In this document: piece by piece, positions 63,257 through 64,000 of the stretch
Layout: every line of letters begins with the position of its first letter
Position numbering within the stretch: the first letter of the stretch is position 1
From: Paulinella micropora
Lineage: Eukaryota; Cercozoa; Imbricatea; Euglyphida
Direction of reading: 5' to 3'
DNA: 64,000 nucleotides
NCBI GenBank assembly: GCA_009731375.1
Contig: BJOX01000078.1
Coordinates: 349,567 to 413,566, forward strand
Notes under the pieces: model-generated
Told to the model about the DNA's origin: nothing
The model's database searches: none
Seen by the model: only the letters and a program-made list of their open reading frames with translations
Translations under genes and position numbers: made by a program

Positions 63257-64000
63257 GGTTACATTTCAACCAAGGCGGGCAGTCAAATCTGCGATCCTTG
63301 CATACCGGGACAACACGTCAGCTTGCCTGGGCAGTTCTTATGTTCGCAGTGTGAGCCTGGACGGGCGACCGACCAATACGGGCAGCCCGAATGCCCAACG
63401 TGCCCTGGCGGCCGCATCACTCAGTTCTCAGGCAACACGTCCTGCTCTGCGTGTGCGGATGCGTCTTACTCGATCACGCCCATCAAGTGTGCATCGTGTG
63501 AGCGCGGGCGTTTCGGCAACGGCACAGGCGCCGACAGGTGCGCAGCATGTCCCGGCGGCACGTACCAGGACGAGTTCGGCAAGACCTCGTGCAAAAACTG
63601 CAGCGTTGCCACGTATTCACTACCTGGTTCGGAGGGCTGCATGCTGTGTGAGGCCGGGAAAGCCAACGACATGCAAGGGCAGTCCTTCTGTCTGCCTTGT
63701 GTGCCTGGGCGTTACCAACCCGAGTACGGCAAACGCACTTGTCAAGAATGTCCAGTGGGCGAATACCAGGAACGGTTTCAAGAGGTCGGGTGCGACCAGT
63801 GCCCTCCAGGTAGGTTCGTCAACAAGACCGCGGCGCTGAATTGCAGCCGGTGCGATTACGGGGAGCAACAACCCTATTTTGGCAGCGTAGGCTGTCAACT
63901 CTGCCCCATGGGGTCGTATGGGGATGAACAAGGCTTGGACCTGTGCAAGCTGTGTCCACCGGGAACGTTCGGAAACAAGACCGGCCTGATGCGTTGCTAC
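41457..64000 (+). CDS. Gene 2: giant paralogue of gene 1 (SMB, IPT/TIG, GCC2/GCC3), incomplete at right edge
   Basis: Exons: 41457-41518, 42064-42133, 42290-42404, 42547-42598, 42868-43041, 43298-43333, 44108-44145, 45291-45351, 47771-47844, 48438-48506, 48986-50773, 51015-56529, 56701-57266, 57412-58230, 58333-58501, 58838-60168, 60286-60356, 60805-62424, 63258 to beyond 64000. All junctions are GT-AG, and phases agree through exon 17; exon 18 carries a frameshift near 61980. About 4,450 residues lie in the window. Domain order is the same as gene 1. The membrane domain expected by homology must lie to the right of the window. Inferred to be a glycosylated cell-surface protein. Confidence 0.87.
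42868..47844 (+). CDS. Gene 2 exons 5-9: cysteine-rich region and somatomedin-B-like module
   Basis: Exon 5 (42868-43041) reads [19 protein letters not shown], with Asn-Lys-rich and Cys-rich sequence to WVQCDMPCG. Exon 6 (43298-43333) reads [11 protein letters not shown]. Exon 7 (44108-44145) reads [12 protein letters not shown]. Exon 8 (45291-45351) reads [19 protein letters not shown]. Exon 9 (47771-47844) reads [18 protein letters not shown], then GGPKIT. Exons 8 and 9 together give C-x-x-C-x-CDxxC followed by CCxDYxxxC, the somatomedin B core, split by an intron inside the module as in gene 1. All junctions are phase-consistent. The introns carry a 700-bp purine tract, element A5, a 175-184-bp satellite and trinucleotide repeats. 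Confidence 0.8.
43355..44060. repeat. 700-bp purine tract (GAA/GGAA-rich)
   Basis: The gene 2 intron between exons 6 and 7, almost pure A/G with rare ACG and AACAGCAAACG interruptions that recur at about 43580 and 43650. It is purine on the sense strand, an exception to the usual polarity. All frames are open as Glu/Lys/Arg or Ser/Phe runs and are not coding. Confidence 0.9.
44430..44765. repeat. CT and TATC/CTAC repeats upstream of element A5
   Basis: The gene 2 intron between exons 7 and 8. Pyrimidine-rich on the sense strand. Confidence 0.9.
44770..45100 (+). mobile_element. Interspersed family A, copy 5
   Basis: In the gene 2 intron between exons 7 and 8, sense to the gene. Runs from CCTGTTCCCTCAGGGTGCC to GTCGATATCTCATC, then (TATC)n. 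Contains the perfect inverted repeat AGACTGT-CGA-ACAGTCT. Confidence 0.9.
45480..45543. other. Poly-C run of about 52 followed by 10-base gap
   Basis: C run to 45533, N at 45534-45543, in the gene 2 intron between exons 8 and 9. Confidence 0.95.
45585..46033 (+). repeat. Paired ~100-bp direct repeats with internal short repeats
   Basis: CGGGTACGTACAATT...GGGCCCCCCGGACCC...CCGTCGA...GCCGGAGGTACC occurs at 45585-45684 and again, diverged, at 45937-46033. Between them AACCTAAATTTTCTGGTTTT-like units recur at about 60-bp intervals. No coding frame was found; possibly an old mobile element. Confidence 0.7.
46048..46562 (+). repeat. Satellite of three ~175-184-bp units containing a 16-bp palindrome
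   Basis: Units start with CAAGGAATTTT at 46048, 46232 and 46406. Each carries the perfect palindrome ACGCAAATATTTGCGT (46080, 46264, 46438) and CTAGCCACCCTG-type blocks. It lies in the gene 2 intron between exons 8 and 9. Confidence 0.93.
46857..47148. other. Unique ~290-bp block between trinucleotide repeats
   Basis: Lies in the gene 2 intron between exons 8 and 9, with (AAT/AATC)n on both sides. No phase-compatible exon was found. The position within repeats suggests another dispersed element, but no second copy exists in this window. Confidence 0.35.
47155..47696. repeat. ATC/ATT trinucleotide tract with inverted segments
   Basis: The gene 2 intron between exons 8 and 9. ATC-rich with TGATCA palindromes at 47240-47375, then (AAT)n that switches to (ATT)n and back at about 47510-47620. 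Confidence 0.9.
47867..48140 (-). mobile_element. Interspersed family B, copy 3, with duplicated end around a small gap
   Basis: Antisense inside the gene 2 intron between exons 9 and 10. The body matches copies 1 and 2. A 10-base gap at 48057-48066 is followed by a second copy of the last ~75 bp (GACTGTGTTCTGGAAAAAG to GAGAGTGGGAGGAT), most simply an assembly overlap that was not collapsed. Confidence 0.8.
48438..50773 (+). CDS. Gene 2 exons 10-11: first IPT/TIG units
   Basis: Exon 10 (48438-48506) follows TTTGTCAG and reads [20 protein letters not shown], then KGRG. Exon 11 (48986-50773) follows CTTAG, with a (TTCTTA)n polypyrimidine tract upstream, and is open for 595 codons. It holds about six IPT/TIG units: [82 protein letters not shown], and [17 protein letters not shown], which continues across the intron into VIGINFG. 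Conserved T-x-x-x-C-x-(V/L)-P-x-G steps are visible in most units. Confidence 0.9.
48690..48985 (+). repeat. (TTCTTA)n pyrimidine tract before exon 11
   Basis: About 200 bp of TTCTTA/TTCTTG units act as an extreme polypyrimidine tract leading to acceptor CTTAG at 48985. Confidence 0.85.
50800..51014 (+). repeat. (CT)n-(TA)n-(CTAC)n intron
   Basis: The gene 2 intron between exons 11 and 12, ending TATCTCAG. Confidence 0.9.
51015..56529 (+). CDS. Gene 2 exon 12: 5.5-kb exon of about 19 IPT/TIG units
   Basis: A 1,837-codon uninterrupted frame from TATCTCAG to AACTCAG-GTGTTTG. It contains about nineteen IPT/TIG units, for example [89 protein letters not shown] and [16 protein letters not shown]. 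The final units are degenerate ([32 protein letters not shown]) and match the same positions of gene 1. The open frame extends both ways through flanking (CT)n introns only because CT repeats are open in all frames; those parts are not coding. The single exon contrasts with the many introns in the matching part of gene 1. Confidence 0.95.
56701..60168 (+). CDS. Gene 2 exons 13-16: last IPT/TIG unit and GCC2/GCC3 repeats
   Basis: Exon 13 (56701-57266) completes [17 protein letters not shown] after a 171-nt CT/CA intron, carries the last IPT-like unit ([29 protein letters not shown]), then enters GCC2/GCC3 repeats ([16 protein letters not shown]). Exons 14 (57412-58230), 15 (58333-58501) and 16 (58838-60168) are continuous two-Cys repeats ([54 protein letters not shown]). 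Phases are 1, 1, 2, 1. Introns are (ATCT)n or poly-T with a gap, and each acceptor directly abuts the repeat (TTTTCAG, TATCTAG, TTTGCAG). Confidence 0.9.
58625..58794. other. Poly-T run followed by 105-base gap
   Basis: T run from about 58625 to 58689, N to 58794, then pyrimidine-rich sequence up to acceptor TTTGCAG of exon 16. The two flanking exons join in phase. Confidence 0.95.
60286..62424 (+). CDS. Gene 2 exons 17-18: GCC2/GCC3 repeats, with a frameshift
   Basis: Exon 17 (60286-60356) reads [19 protein letters not shown], then AAYQ. Exon 18 (60805-62424) starts [15 protein letters not shown] and carries Cys-rich repeats to its end ([18 protein letters not shown]). Between CFSCPAGK at about 61977 and [13 protein letters not shown] at about 61992 the frame changes by one base. 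The spacing between the two Cys groups is also about seven residues short, so a deletion of roughly 19-22 nt (3n+1) fits better than a single-base error. Exon length (1,620) and the phases of both neighbours require the shift. Confidence 0.82.
60357..60804 (+). repeat. GATA, GATT and ATTC repeat intron
   Basis: The gene 2 intron between exons 17 and 18. GATA reads on the sense strand here, a polarity exception; the part nearest the acceptor is (ATTC)n. Confidence 0.9.
62425..63257 (+). repeat. TATC/TGTC/TCCA repeat intron carrying element A6
   Basis: The gene 2 intron between exons 18 and 19. A CTAGCTAGCTAG run lies at 62550-62568. The acceptor TATCTAG is formed by the end of the repeat. Confidence 0.9.
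62785..63079 (+). mobile_element. Interspersed family A, copy 6 (5'-truncated)
   Basis: In the gene 2 intron between exons 18 and 19, sense to the gene. Starts abruptly at CCCGGAATAAAACCCAC after (TATC)n and ends TATCTCATC, then (TATC)n. Near-identical to copy 5 over about 290 bp, so the spread is recent, or a block carrying the copy was duplicated. Confidence 0.9.
63258..64000 (+). CDS. Gene 2 exon 19: GCC2/GCC3 repeats, runs off window
   Basis: Acceptor TATCTAG at the end of a (TATC)n tract; the split Gly codon (G plus GT) gives [15 protein letters not shown], then [36 protein letters not shown] and [18 protein letters not shown], still open at the last base (GLMRCY). Every two-Cys step keeps register for 743 bases. 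The longest ATG-initiated frame here (63351-63839) lies in another register and is not the coding one. Confidence 0.9.

Noticed and set aside
63351-63839. 162-codon ATG-initiated plus-strand frame
   Set aside because: The register gives no Cys repeat pattern; the overlapping frame from acceptor 63258 continues the GCC2/GCC3 repeats perfectly.

Overview
This window is nuclear DNA of a eukaryote, most likely a unicellular alga or other protist. The genes have GT-AG introns, exons of 24 nt to 5.5 kb, and proteins made of extracellular somatomedin-B-like, IPT/TIG and cysteine-rich GCC2/GCC3 (ephrin-receptor-like) modules. All exon junctions I could phase use GT...AG, which argues against a dinoflagellate; the lineage cannot be fixed from this sequence alone. 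About half of the window is simple-sequence DNA, nearly all of it intronic, and twelve assembly gaps interrupt it.

The window holds two giant genes arranged head to head, and they are paralogues. Gene 1 (minus strand, about 37.3 kb down to about 1.06 kb) can be assembled from 43 exons whose phases agree, with one break at an assembly gap (36151-36644). It encodes roughly 5,300 residues: signal peptide, small cysteine-rich exons, a somatomedin-B-like module, about 27 IPT/TIG units, a very long GCC2/GCC3 block, and a C-terminal polytopic membrane domain. Gene 2 (plus strand, 41457 to beyond 64000) has 19 exons in the window, about 4,450 residues: signal peptide, cysteine-rich exons, somatomedin-B-like module, about 26 IPT/TIG units, and a GCC2/GCC3 block that runs off the end. 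Its expected membrane domain lies outside. By inference both are cell-surface adhesion or sensing proteins.

Layout: 1-1062, 3' flank of gene 1 with retroposon fragments and GATA repeats; 1063-3521, membrane exons; 3695-14.7 kb, cysteine-rich exons; 14.7-32.6 kb, IPT/TIG exons; 32.5-37.3 kb, N-terminal exons of gene 1 with three large gaps nearby; 37.3-41.5 kb, divergent intergenic region; 41.5-48.5 kb, N-terminal exons of gene 2; 49-57 kb, IPT/TIG exons; 57-64 kb, cysteine-rich exons.

Three patterns stand out. (1) Intron microsatellites and homopolymers are mostly pyrimidine-rich on the sense strand of the host gene, so their polarity flips at the divergent promoter. (2) At seven exons a splice site with its adjoining exon piece has been duplicated, in five cases as a tandem array, leaving chains of decoy splice sites inside repeats. 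(3) Several short interspersed elements share a 3' end running into (TATC)n and are truncated at differing 5' points, as expected of retroposons, and may have seeded the GATA/TATC repeats.
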